In this document: positions 1-8,873 of the stretch, piece by piece | Numbering within the stretch: position 1 is the first letter of the stretch | Layout of the letters: each line of letters begins with the position of its first letter | Assembly: GCA_910584905.1 (NCBI GenBank) | Contig: CAJUCQ010000070.1 | Location: 124,001-188,000, forward strand | Length of the DNA stretch: 64,000 bases | Direction of reading: 5' to 3' | From: an uncultured Muribaculaceae bacterium | GTDB taxonomy: Bacteria > Bacteroidota > Bacteroidia > Bacteroidales > Muribaculaceae | Made by a program: the position numbers and the translations under genes | Notes under the pieces: generated by a model | What the model was told of the DNA's origin: nothing | What the model saw: only the letters and a program-made list of their open reading frames with translations | Databases searched by the model: none

Positions 1-822
1 GTAGCAGGCCATGACAGCTTTATGGAAGAATGGATGGCGCATGTTGCGGCCGTTGACGAAGAAAAACTGCTGATAGCCGCGCTTGCGGGCCTGAGCGGGC
101 ATGGCCACGAAGCCGGTAATCTTCACGAGCGAAGTCTCCGTCGACAGCGGCGCCAGCTGGGAGGGCAAGGTCTTGCCGAAGAGGTCGGCGATGCGCTGCT
201 TGAGTGTGCCCCGCAGAAACTGGTGGAGCGTCACGTCGTTGTGAATGAGCGTGAAATCGACGTCGGTGTTGACGAGTGCGAGACGCTCGAACTCTCTCAG
301 AATATGGCCCAGTTCGACCGAGTCTTTTTTCAGGAACTTGCGCCGCGCCGGCATGTGGAAGAAGAGGTTCTTCACCATTATGTTTGTGCCGGGCACAGTG
401 GCCACCGGCTCGATGCCCTCGAATTTGGATTCCGAGATGACAACGCGGCATCCCACGGCGTCGTCGCGCCGCATTGTGCGCATATCAATCTGCGCCACGG
501 CTGCGACCGACGGGAGCGCCTCGCCGCGAAAGCCCATCGTGTGCAGGCTGTAGAGGTCGGTGGCGGCGGAAATTTTGCTGGTTGCGTGGCGCTCGAAGGC
601 CATGCGCGCATCCGACGGCGACATGCCGCATCCGTCGTCGACGACCTGAATGAGCGTGCGTCCGGCGTCCTTGAGAATGATTGTGACGGACCGGGCGCCG
701 GCGTCCACGGCATTTTCCACCAGCTCCTTGATGACAGAAGCAGGCCGCTGAATCACCTCCCCGGCGGCTATCTGGTTGGCCACCGAGTCGGGCAGAAGTT
801 TGATGATATCCTGACTGTTCAT
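1..822 (-). CDS. mutL: DNA mismatch repair protein MutL (N-terminal part, cut by window edge)
   Basis: MutL couples mismatch recognition by MutS to strand removal; its N-terminal half is a GHKL ATPase that dimerises when ATP binds. The visible 274 residues hold the family motifs in order: NQIAAGEV (16-23), ELVENAVDAGA (33-43, with the expected catalytic Glu at 33), DDGCGM (62-67) and GFRGEAL (97-103), followed by the transducer-like fold. The reading frame stays open to base 1, so the linker and C-terminal dimerisation domain lie outside the window. The ATG at 822 is chosen because it immediately precedes the first conserved residues and because a TATCTTTG promoter element ends six bases upstream, leaving almost no leader. 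The neighbouring glmU homologue is on the same strand but has its own promoter-like site. Assignment is secure. Confidence 0.96.
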   Translation of the reverse strand, partial: MNSQDIIKLLPDSVANQIAAGEVIQRPASVIKELVENAVDAGARSVTIILKDAGRTLIQVVDDGCGMSPSDARMAFERHATSKISAATDLYSLHTMGFRGEALPSVAAVAQIDMRTMRRDDAVGCRVVISESKFEGIEPVATVPGTNIMVKNLFFHMPARRKFLKKDSVELGHILREFERLALVNTDVDFTLIHNDVTLHQFLRGTLKQRIADLFGKTLPSQLAPLSTETSLVKITGFVAMPAQARKRGYQQFFFVNGRNMRHPFFHKAVMACY

Positions 823-828
823 ACCTCG

Positions 829-860
829 CAAAGATACAAAATAATCGGGAGAAACACAAC
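829..860 (-). promoter_or_regulatory. Promoter of mutL
   Basis: On the minus strand a GTTG (860-857) is followed after 20 bases by TATCTTTG (836-829), matching the Bacteroidetes -33/-7 pattern. The mutL ATG begins only six bases after the -7 element, so the transcript would be leaderless or nearly so. Confidence 0.65.
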
Positions 861-888
861 AAGGCGAAGCCTTCGCCGCGGGCGGCGC

Positions 889-2091
889 TTACTTGTATTG
901 CTCGGCTATATCGCGGACGGCAAGGAGCATCTGCTCGATTTCGGGCGTAAGCTCTTTGTGGCGGCGTGCCATGACCCTGCGCGCGGTGTCGAAAAAGCGG
1001 CTCATGACCACATCGTCGCTGCCCGAATGGCCGCCTTCGGTGAATGAGGCGACAAAATTGCGCGGGAATCCGGCGCCGTGGATGTTTACTCCGACGCCTA
1101 CGACCGTCGCCGTGTTGAACATCGTGTTGATGGCGGCTTTGGAGTGGTCGCCCATAATCAGGCCGCAGAACTGAAGGCCCGTCTTGAGAAAGCGGTGCGA
1201 GGGATAGTTCCAGAGCTTTATTGGCGAATAGTCGTTCTTAAGGTTCGAGGCCACGCATCCGGCACCGAGGTTGCACCACTCGCCGATGACGGCGTTGCCG
1301 AGGAAGCCGTCGTGAGCCTTGTTTGAGTAGGCCTGAAAGATTACGTTGTTGATTTCGCCTCCGACCTTGCACCACGGCCCGATGGTCGTGGCGGGATATA
1401 TCTTGGTGCCCATGTTTACGGTGGCGTGGTCGCAGAGAGCCAGCGGCCCGCGGAGCATCGAGCCCTCCATCGCCACGGCGCCGCTCCCGAAATAGACGGG
1501 TCCGGTCGTCGTGTTGATAAAACAGCCGTGAACCTCGGCGCCTTCCTCGATGAAGATGAGCGAGGGGTCGCCGATAACGGTATTGTCGGGCGGCAGGGGC
1601 TGAGAGTCGCGGCCTGCGGTAAGGGCGCGGAAGTCGGATTCGATTACGCCGCCGTTGACAAGAAAGAGATGATAGAGCTGAGTGATGGCGAGCACGCCTT
1701 CTTCGTCGTCCTCGCCGTAGATTTTCCGCGACTCCTCGACCGGACCGCGCCGGGCAATCATGGCCGGAGCGGCACCCTCCTCGACGAGAGCATAGAGGGC
1801 CTCGCCCTCTTTAAGGGCGGTGACGGCGGCGGCAAGAGCCGCGTCGGGGATGACGTGGCCGGCCACATAGAGGGCGGCGGGCGATGACAACTCCTCCGGC
1901 GAGGCGCCGAAGAGCGGCTCAAGATAGCTCTCGGAGGGCTTGTAGCGGAGCTTGCCGCCGAGGTGTCTTTGCCACTTTTCGGCTATCGTGTCAATGCCGC
2001 AGCGAAGGGCGCCGACCGGCCGCGTGAAACTCAGCGGCAGGAGGTTGCCGTGGACGACAGGGTCGTCGAATACTATGATTGTCTCTTTCAT
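889..2091 (-). CDS. Alternative GlmU-family protein (nucleotidyltransferase-like / hexapeptide acyltransferase)
   Basis: A 400-residue protein of the Bacteroidetes alternative GlmU type, proposed to combine glucosamine-1-phosphate acetylation with UDP-GlcNAc formation for peptidoglycan and surface glycans in the cytoplasm. The N-terminus reads IVFDDPVVHGNLLPLSFTRP, a segment characteristic of this family. The C-terminal half (about 170-350) has the hydrophobic hexapeptide periodicity of a left-handed beta-helix, with stretches such as GDPSLIFIEEGAEVHG and NAVIGEWCNLGAGC. The length fits the family. It differs from the classical E. coli GlmU N-terminal pyrophosphorylase, so transfer of the enzymatic role is by family only; a general sugar-nucleotidyltransferase role is the alternative. 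The start codon is the first ATG after a TAATTTTG promoter element. Confidence 0.82.
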   Translation of the reverse strand: MKETIIVFDDPVVHGNLLPLSFTRPVGALRCGIDTIAEKWQRHLGGKLRYKPSESYLEPLFGASPEELSSPAALYVAGHVIPDAALAAAVTALKEGEALYALVEEGAAPAMIARRGPVEESRKIYGEDDEEGVLAITQLYHLFLVNGGVIESDFRALTAGRDSQPLPPDNTVIGDPSLIFIEEGAEVHGCFINTTTGPVYFGSGAVAMEGSMLRGPLALCDHATVNMGTKIYPATTIGPWCKVGGEINNVIFQAYSNKAHDGFLGNAVIGEWCNLGAGCVASNLKNDYSPIKLWNYPSHRFLKTGLQFCGLIMGDHSKAAINTMFNTATVVGVGVNIHGAGFPRNFVASFTEGGHSGSDDVVMSRFFDTARRVMARRHKELTPEIEQMLLAVRDIAEQYK

Positions 2092-2113
2092 AAGCTGTTT
2101 TTTATTCAGACTG

Positions 2114-2121
2114 CAAAATTA
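2114..2121 (-). promoter_or_regulatory. -7 promoter element of the glmU homologue
   Basis: TAATTTTG on the minus strand, 22 bases before the ATG. No clear TTTG is seen at the expected -33 position, so only the -7 half is supported. Confidence 0.45.
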
Positions 2122-2164
2122 CGAGGCTTTGGCGTGTCGCGCTGTTAAAAAAAGATAAAAACCG

Positions 2165-5100
2165 TCATTCCTGTCGCTTCTTGTATTCCGCGGGGCGGAC
2201 ACCGAACTGCGCCACAAAACATTTTGAGAAATACGACGGCGAATTGAAGCCCACGCGATACATCACTTCGCTTACGTTGAGCGCACCCTTCTCAAGGAGA
2301 GCCGCGGCCTTGTCGAGACGCACCTTGCGGATATACTCGACGGGCGTGAGGTTGACGTATTTTTTCATCAGGCGGTACAGTTGTTTGGGCTGCAGGCCGG
2401 TCTGCTCGCAGACGAAGGCCACGCTGAGCCGGGGCGAGTCGATATTCCGCTCCACGGCTTCGGTCACTTTCGCAAGCATGCGCTCGCTTTCGCTCTCGGC
2501 TTCGACGGGGCCTGCGGCCGTAAGTTCCTCGATGCGGGCGCCGCGGCGGATTTCGGCCTTGCGCCGCAGGATTCGCGCCACCTGAGCACGCAACATCGCC
2601 GGGTCGAAGGGCTTGGTCATGAATAGATCAATGCCCTCGCGCACGCTGCGGCTCTCAAGCTCGTTGGAACCCATAGCCGTCAGCAGGATTATTGATATCG
2701 AAGCCGTGGCCGGAGTCGATTTCAGATGGCGGGCGAGTTCGAGGCCTGTCATTCCGGGCATTTTCTCATCAGTGATTATAAGGTCGGGGCGGAACGTTGA
2801 CGCCAGCTCCAGCCCTTCGCGCCCGTCGGAGGCGAATGCGCACTGGTATTCGGGCTCAAGGAGCGAGCCTATAAAGCCGAGGATGTCGTCGCTGTCGTCG
2901 ATGACGAGCACTCGCGGGCGCTTGGGGTCGGGAGCGGGATGGCGGCGCACTTTACGCGAGGGTTCTATCACTCCGGCGGCGCGCAGCGGCATCTCCACCG
3001 TAAAGGCCGAGCCTTCGCCGACGGTGCTCTCCACGCTCACACGGCCTCCGTGCAGCTCGACGAAATGTTTTACGAGATACAAGCCGATGCCGGTGCCCTC
3101 GGAGATGTCGGAGCCGCGCGGAGTGCGATACATGCGGTCGAATATCCGGGGGAGCTGGTCGGGCATTATGCCGATGCCGCGGTCGGCGATGGTAAGGCGG
3201 AAGCTGCCCGCAGCGGCGTCGACGGCGAGGGTGCCCGTGATACGAGCCTCTCCGGCGGGCGAATATTTGATGGCGTTCGACAGGAGATTGCTCACCACCG
3301 ACTCGAATTTCACGGCGTCGACGTCGGCTATCACGGCCTCGTCGGGAGCATGAAATTCGAATACGCATCCCGGATAGGCCGAGGCGCAATTCTCGAAAAT
3401 GCCGCGCACGAGGGCGCTGATGTCCGTGGCTTTTGTCAGGGCCGCGCTGTCCGTAGCGGCGTCAAGGCGGCTCGACTCAAGTGTGTGCGAAAGCAGGCGG
3501 TTGAGCCGCAAGGCATTGCGATAGGCCGTGGCCACGGCCTCGCCGGTCTCCGCGGCCGAGTGTGTGCCGGTGCTCACGCGGCTGAGCGGTGCTATTATCA
3601 TCGACAGCGGCGTCTTAAGGTCGTGGGATATGTTGGTGAGGAAGTTGAGGCGCTCCTCGGCTTTGGCGAGGGCGTTGCGGCGCTCGACGCGACGCAGATT
3701 GGCGATATTGCGGCGGCGCGCCACATAAAAAATGGCGAAGCCCGCGGCCACGAGCAGTGCGGCCCAAAGCAATTTGAATCCCGTGTAAAGATACCACGGC
3801 GGAAGCATCTCGACCTCCAGCGAGGCGGCGGTAGAGTTGTCATCGCCGAGACGCATTTCGAGGACATGACGTCCTGCGGGCAGGCCCGAGAGCACAATCT
3901 CGTTTTCACCGTGCGGCAGAAGCGTCCACGTCGAATCGGGCGAAATCCTGTATGCGAAGCGTTCGAAGTTATTGGGGGTGAAATCAAACGTGGCCAACTC
4001 GACGGCAAGGACGCCGTTATCGGCCGGAAGCTTCACCGATGCTGACGCCGGGTCGGCGTCGCGGCCACCGGCAGTGAGGCGCACGATGTTGACGCTCCGG
4101 GGGTGCTTGCGCGCGGCGATACGCCGGGGATCGACCTGCACGATGCCGTCGGTTGTGCCGAGAAGCACGGTCCGCGTCAGTTCGTCGAAATAAATTGAAG
4201 AATACGTGCGGGGCGGCAGGGGCAGCAGACGCACCTCGCCTCCGGCCCGGTCGATGGCGCGGACGCCGTCGCCGGCCGCCACCCACAGCTCGCGCCCTAC
4301 CGGCGCCATGGCATAGAGGATGCCCGACGGGGCATGCCGCCGACCGAACACTACGGGCCTGCCCGTGCGCCCGTCTTTGTCGACGTGTACGACCGTGCCT
4401 CCGTCGCAAGCCACCCGGACGCCGCCGTCGGCGTCGGCGCAGATGAGTGTGGGCCAGCCGCCCGTGGCCTTTACCACGTCGACTTTCAGACTCTTATAGC
4501 CGTCGGAGGGGTCGAGACGCACGAGCGTCCCGTCGCGGAAGAGCAGCACCCACAGGCCGCCGTCGCGGTCGCGCACCATATTGCTTATAAGGTTATTGGC
4601 CAGCGCGCCGTCCTCGGCTGTCAGCACAGTGTCGGAGACGCACGGGCCATCGCCGCGTTCAAGGAGGTCCATGTCGAGGCGGAATGCGCCTCCGAGATAG
4701 CCGCCCACCCACAGCTTGTGCTCGCTGCTGTCCTCGGCGAGGGCATAGGCCCAGTTGGCGTTGTGGGTATGAGTGCGGTCTGACACACGCAGTCGCCTGA
4801 AACGCCCCGTGCGCTCGTCAAAGAGGTTCAGGCCTCCGTCACCGGCCACCCAGACACAGCCGTCGGAAGTCTCGGCGATGGCGCGGACGCGGTTGTGGGC
4901 AATGGGGTGGCTTTCGGACGAAGCCTCGTGCCAGCGCACCTGCGAGGCATCAGCGCCGGGCGTAAGGCAGGCGGGCGCCTGAATGATGCCGTTCGAGCCG
5001 CCGAGCCACAGGCGCTCGCGCGAATCGCGGAAAATGCTGTAGACGGTCTGCCCGTCGCCGCTGCCCGTAAGGTCCGAGAGGCTGATTTCGCGCACCGCCG

Positions 5101-6076
5101 AGTCCGCCCCGGCAATCGACAGGCCCGCCCCCGTGCCGGCCCAGAGATTGCCCTGAGCGTCGAACAGAAGACTCCAGATGACATTGTCGGAAATCGAGGC
5201 CGCGCGGCGCGAATCGTGGCGGCAGCAAGCCTTCACGCTCCCGTGAGCAAGGATATAGAGACCATTGTCGGTGCCGGCCGCAAGCCTGCGGTTGCCGTCT
5301 ACGGCCAACGCTTTGACCGAATTGCCGTCGAGGGCCGCGATGCGCCCCACGGCGCCGCTCCCGGGCCGGAAGGTGAGGAGCGCGCCTTCGGTGCCGACAA
5401 GGATTTCGTTTTCGGCCATGTCTTCGGCAAGGGCGTTGACAAACACGTTGCCGTCGCCGCCGTGCAGTCCGCGGAGGCGTATCTCCTTGAAGGCCTCGCG
5501 CCGGAAGTCGTAGCGGCAAAGGCCGTCGTACGTGCCCACATAGATACAGCCGTCGGCCTCGCAGTCAAGGAGAGCGTAGACTGCGCGGTGGGGGATGGCG
5601 GACGTCATGTCGCGAAGACGCCCGCCGGAGGGCTCATACACATAGAGGCCGTTGAGCGAGCCTATCCAGAGGCGCCCGGCATCGTCGCGGAGCATTGCCC
5701 TTATTTCATTGGGGAAATCGCCTTCGACGCCGTGGACGAGGCGGTCGGCCGGATTGTAGCGGAAAAGACCGTTATTGGTTCCGAGCCACACACCCCCGTC
5801 GTCCTCCTCGATTATGGCGTAGACCTGCGCCGCAAACGGGTAGCCGGTCGTGTCATCCACGGCGTAGGCGTTGAACCCGTCGAAGGTGTATAGACCGCGG
5901 TTGCTGCCGACCCACGCCATCCCCGACGGGCTTTGCCTGAGGGCATACACCGCCCCCGGAGGCACGTCAACGACATAGTTGGCCCACGACACGGCCGCGG
6001 AGGGGTCGGACAATCCGAGCGCCGTGCACACAACGGACACAAGTACAGCGAATAAGCTCGCAATAAAGTTTTTCAT
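2165..6076 (-). CDS. Hybrid two-component system regulator of the galactan locus
   Basis: A single-chain sensor-regulator of 1303 residues spanning the inner membrane. Order of parts: signal peptide (MKNFIASLFAVLVSVV), a periplasmic beta-propeller of repeated units of the type GVWLGTNNGLFRYN (about 25-690), a Y_Y_Y-type Ig domain (about 700-755), a transmembrane helix (about 765-785), a histidine kinase domain with NISHDLKTPLSM (His near 817), an ATPase domain ending in GTGIGLYLVKHF, a receiver domain with DLIITDEKMPG (phospho-acceptor Asp near 1105) and an AraC-type helix-turn-helix to the C-terminus. In this family the periplasmic part binds a signature oligosaccharide and the AraC part activates the adjacent locus. 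It is divergent from the galactan genes, so a galacto-oligosaccharide inducer is inferred. An ATG 14 codons upstream exists but lies inside the promoter, so the ATG at 6076 was chosen. Confidence 0.94.
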   Translation of the reverse strand: MKNFIASLFAVLVSVVCTALGLSDPSAAVSWANYVVDVPPGAVYALRQSPSGMAWVGSNRGLYTFDGFNAYAVDDTTGYPFAAQVYAIIEEDDGGVWLGTNNGLFRYNPADRLVHGVEGDFPNEIRAMLRDDAGRLWIGSLNGLYVYEPSGGRLRDMTSAIPHRAVYALLDCEADGCIYVGTYDGLCRYDFRREAFKEIRLRGLHGGDGNVFVNALAEDMAENEILVGTEGALLTFRPGSGAVGRIAALDGNSVKALAVDGNRRLAAGTDNGLYILAHGSVKACCRHDSRRAASISDNVIWSLLFDAQGNLWAGTGAGLSIAGADSAVREISLSDLTGSGDGQTVYSIFRDSRERLWLGGSNGIIQAPACLTPGADASQVRWHEASSESHPIAHNRVRAIAETSDGCVWVAGDGGLNLFDERTGRFRRLRVSDRTHTHNANWAYALAEDSSEHKLWVGGYLGGAFRLDMDLLERGDGPCVSDTVLTAEDGALANNLISNMVRDRDGGLWVLLFRDGTLVRLDPSDGYKSLKVDVVKATGGWPTLICADADGGVRVACDGGTVVHVDKDGRTGRPVVFGRRHAPSGILYAMAPVGRELWVAAGDGVRAIDRAGGEVRLLPLPPRTYSSIYFDELTRTVLLGTTDGIVQVDPRRIAARKHPRSVNIVRLTAGGRDADPASASVKLPADNGVLAVELATFDFTPNNFERFAYRISPDSTWTLLPHGENEIVLSGLPAGRHVLEMRLGDDNSTAASLEVEMLPPWYLYTGFKLLWAALLVAAGFAIFYVARRRNIANLRRVERRNALAKAEERLNFLTNISHDLKTPLSMIIAPLSRVSTGTHSAAETGEAVATAYRNALRLNRLLSHTLESSRLDAATDSAALTKATDISALVRGIFENCASAYPGCVFEFHAPDEAVIADVDAVKFESVVSNLLSNAIKYSPAGEARITGTLAVDAAAGSFRLTIADRGIGIMPDQLPRIFDRMYRTPRGSDISEGTGIGLYLVKHFVELHGGRVSVESTVGEGSAFTVEMPLRAAGVIEPSRKVRRHPAPDPKRPRVLVIDDSDDILGFIGSLLEPEYQCAFASDGREGLELASTFRPDLIITDEKMPGMTGLELARHLKSTPATASISIILLTAMGSNELESRSVREGIDLFMTKPFDPAMLRAQVARILRRKAEIRRGARIEELTAAGPVEAESESERMLAKVTEAVERNIDSPRLSVAFVCEQTGLQPKQLYRLMKKYVNLTPVEYIRKVRLDKAAALLEKGALNVSEVMYRVGFNSPSYFSKCFVAQFGVRPAEYKKRQE

Positions 6077-6084
6077 GACAGCGG

Positions 6085-6116
6085 CAAAGTTAATGTAAAT
6101 AACCTTGCAAAACAAC
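6085..6116 (-). promoter_or_regulatory. Promoter of the HTCS gene
   Basis: On the minus strand GTTG (6116-6113), 20-base spacer, TAACTTTG (6092-6085). The ATG follows eight bases later, giving a predicted leaderless or near-leaderless mRNA. Confidence 0.6.
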
Positions 6117-6149
6117 AAAAATATCCAATTAACGGCACAAAAAAACCGC

Positions 6150-6191
6150 TTGTCCGATTTGTTTTGTGCTTTGTCCGAAATGTTCTTGCGC
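6150..6191 (+). repeat. Tandem 21-bp direct repeat, candidate HTCS operator
   Basis: Two head-to-tail units each begin with TTGTCCGA (6150-6157 and 6171-6178), and TGTT recurs at the same place in each unit (6160-6163 and 6181-6184). The period is exactly 21 bp, two helical turns. The second unit runs into the -33 region of the first galactan gene. This is the geometry expected for a class II AraC-type activator site. Confidence 0.7.
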
Positions 6192-6216
6192 TTTATAAGT
6201 CTGAGAAATAACTTTG
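6186..6216 (+). promoter_or_regulatory. Promoter of the galactan utilisation operon
   Basis: TTG at 6186-6188, 20-base spacer, TAACTTTG at 6209-6216; the first ATG is at 6233. The weak -33 element lies within the second unit of the 21-bp repeat, consistent with activator-dependent transcription. Confidence 0.7.
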
Positions 6217-6232
6217 CACCGTCAAATCACTC

Positions 6233-8839
6233 ATGACCTCCACAAGACTTAATACCTTGAAACTACCGACTACCATCAAAAGCACTCTCGGCGCCCTGCT
6301 GATTGCGGGCGCATGCGGCGTCGCCGATGCCGCCGCTCCCGCGAGCATACGCGACGGAGCCTACTACGGCACGAACTACACCGCACCCTTCGCCCACGCA
6401 TACCGCGCTCTCGGCGCCCTCGGCGTCGACCACCGCGAAGCCATCGACCGCGATGTGTACCATATGGCGCGCCTCGGCCTGAACGCCTTCCGCCTGCACC
6501 TCTGGGACGTCGAACTCGCCGACGCCAACGGCAATCTCATCGAAAAAGACAATGAGCACCTCGAGCTCCTCGACTACCTCATAGCCCGGCTTGAGGAAAG
6601 AGGCATCGCTATCGTGCTTACGGCGCAGACCAACTTCGGCAACGGCTACCCCGAACGCAACACCGACCCCAACGGCGCCTACTCCTACGACTACCCCAAA
6701 TGCGAGGTCCACGACACGCCGGCGGCCGTGAACGCACAGGCCAACTACCTTGACGCCCTCGTGCGCCACGTCAACCCCTTTACGGGCCTCAGCTACGCCG
6801 CCGACCCTTCAATCCTCGCAATCGAAATCAACAACGAGCCCTGCCACAGCGGCACCGAAAAAGAAATCACGGCCTACGTCGACCGCATGGCATCAACCCT
6901 CCGCGACGCCGGATGGAAAAAGGAGATACTCTACAACGTAAGCCACAACCTCTGGCGCACACAGGCTTTCTTCGACGCCGAAATCGACGGCACGACCTAT
7001 CAATGGTATCCCACGGGGCTCGTCCACGGCTCGGCGCGCAAAGGCAACTTCCTCCCCGTGCTCGACCGGTATTCGATTCCCTTCGACACCGTGCGCGGCT
7101 ACGACAGGCCCTCGCGCGTGATATATGAATACGACCCGGCCGACGTGCTCGAGACCTACCTCTACCCCGCGGCCGCAAGGACCTTCCGCAAGGCCGGATT
7201 CACGTGGATAACACAATTCGCCTACGACCCCATCGACATGGCGCGCCACAACACCGAATATCAGACCCACTTCCTGAACCTCGCCTACACCCCCGGCAAG
7301 GCCATAGGCATGCTTATTGCCGCAGAAGCCACCCGACACATCCCCAAGGGTAAGGACTTCGGCAAATACCCGGCCGACACCGTGTTCGATGACTTCACCG
7401 TGAGCGCTCGCCGCAATCTCGCCATGTTCAACGACGGCGTCCGCTACTACCACACCAACACCACCGCCGACGCTCCCAAGAACATCAAAAAACTGCGCGC
7501 TATCGCCGGGACCGGCTCATCGCCGCTGGCAAGCACCGACGGCACGGGCGCATACTTTCTCGACGCTCTTGATAAAAAAGCCGACGTGTGGCGTCTCGAA
7601 GTGATGCCCGACGTGCTCCTCACGGCCGACCCCTTCGCCAAACCCTCGCTCAAAAGAAACGTGGCCGAGACTACGACGCGCCCCGTGAGCCTTAACCTCT
7701 CGGGCCTGCTCGGCCCCGAAATGGCTTGGCGCCCTGCGGCCGGAGGCGAAATCGCCTCCTCGACCGACGGCACCCTCGCCGTCGCCCCCGGCGTCTACGT
7801 CGTAAGCCGCAAGGCCGAGGCTCTGAACGCCGTCAGGCCCGACGCAACGTTCGGCGAACGCGCCAACATGCGCGTCGGCGAATTTGTCGCCCCCTCACAG
7901 AAGCCCTTCCGCGGCGTTCTCACCCACACGCCTTCGCCGCGCGCTCAGGAAGGCGCGCCCTTGACCATTGACGCCGTATGGGTTGCCGACAACGACCCCG
8001 ACTCAATCGTCGTATATCCCGCGAACGCAAACTTCTGGAACGACAAAAACGACCTTTTCCGAATGGAAAAGAGCGGAAAATACTCCTATTCCGTCACTCT
8101 CGATGTCACCGATGCTGAAAAAGGTAAAAAGGATGGTAGTTTTAGGTATCGCATCGTGGTGTTTGACCGTGGCGGAATTGCATACACCTATCCCGGAGGA
8201 TACGAAGGCACACCTCTGGACTGGGATTTCGGAGCCGTGCAGCCCGAGGCCGAAAACGCCGTCTACACAACGGAACTCACCCCCGACGGCGCCGCATTCG
8301 CCCTGCTCAGCCCCGCTACTGACATGAACGGCGCGGAAATAAGCACCATCCCCGAAGCATGGCAGGGCATAACCTTCAGCCGGACAGCCCCCGCAGGCGC
8401 CATCCCGGCGCTGAAGCTGGTCAAGGCCGCATCCGCTCCGACCGACACCATCGTGCTCACCAAATACGTAGCCCCTCTGATTCAGGCCCGCACCGCCGCC
8501 GACATGGACGCTCGCAAGACGCTCCGCATCCGCCTCGGCGACAACAGCGCCGGCGGTAGGCTCAAAGCCGGATTCGTCACCGCCGACGGATTCACCTACA
8601 CGGCCTCCATCCCCTCCGAAGCCACAGGCACCGTCGACATCCCCCTCGCGGCGCTGAAGCTCGACGACACCCTGCTCACCCCGGCGCCCTACCCGAGCTT
8701 CCTCGGACGGCGCTTCACCCCCGACGCGGCAAGCGCCGTCGCCTTCCGCCCGGCCGACATCGAGACTCTGACACTCGTCCTTGAGTCGAAAGCCGGAGAA
8801 GAAGCCGCGGTCGAAATTCTCGGCATAGAAATCGAATAA
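6233..8839 (+). CDS. Secreted clan GH-A glycoside hydrolase, probable galactan-acting enzyme
   Basis: An 868-residue exported protein with a signal peptide (about 1-34) and a TIM-barrel catalytic domain (about 40-390). It shows LGLNAFRLHLWD (81-92), a clan GH-A acid/base motif EINNEPC (Glu202) and a candidate nucleophile Glu299 in VIYEYD. The remainder (about 400-868) looks beta-rich, with Ig-like or carbohydrate-binding modules. It is the first gene of the galactan operon, upstream of susC, and shares the locus with GH53 and GH2 enzymes. A beta-galactosidase or exo-galactanase role (GH147-like or GH5-like) is inferred from fold and context; the exact CAZy family could not be fixed by reading. 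The same position in the B. thetaiotaomicron galactan locus is, from memory, also held by a conserved gene between the regulator and susC. Confidence 0.72.
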   Translation: MTSTRLNTLKLPTTIKSTLGALLIAGACGVADAAAPASIRDGAYYGTNYTAPFAHAYRALGALGVDHREAIDRDVYHMARLGLNAFRLHLWDVELADANGNLIEKDNEHLELLDYLIARLEERGIAIVLTAQTNFGNGYPERNTDPNGAYSYDYPKCEVHDTPAAVNAQANYLDALVRHVNPFTGLSYAADPSILAIEINNEPCHSGTEKEITAYVDRMASTLRDAGWKKEILYNVSHNLWRTQAFFDAEIDGTTYQWYPTGLVHGSARKGNFLPVLDRYSIPFDTVRGYDRPSRVIYEYDPADVLETYLYPAAARTFRKAGFTWITQFAYDPIDMARHNTEYQTHFLNLAYTPGKAIGMLIAAEATRHIPKGKDFGKYPADTVFDDFTVSARRNLAMFNDGVRYYHTNTTADAPKNIKKLRAIAGTGSSPLASTDGTGAYFLDALDKKADVWRLEVMPDVLLTADPFAKPSLKRNVAETTTRPVSLNLSGLLGPEMAWRPAAGGEIASSTDGTLAVAPGVYVVSRKAEALNAVRPDATFGERANMRVGEFVAPSQKPFRGVLTHTPSPRAQEGAPLTIDAVWVADNDPDSIVVYPANANFWNDKNDLFRMEKSGKYSYSVTLDVTDAEKGKKDGSFRYRIVVFDRGGIAYTYPGGYEGTPLDWDFGAVQPEAENAVYTTELTPDGAAFALLSPATDMNGAEISTIPEAWQGITFSRTAPAGAIPALKLVKAASAPTDTIVLTKYVAPLIQARTAADMDARKTLRIRLGDNSAGGRLKAGFVTADGFTYTASIPSEATGTVDIPLAALKLDDTLLTPAPYPSFLGRRFTPDAASAVAFRPADIETLTLVLESKAGEEAAVEILGIEIE

Positions 8840-8873
8840 ACAAATAATCTTAACCACAACCCCAACCGTTATC

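Noticed and set aside
22..1047. Long plus-strand open frame opposite mutL
   Set aside because: It is a shadow of mutL and the end of the glmU homologue; composition is Arg/His-rich without any family motif, while the minus strand encodes clear MutL motifs.
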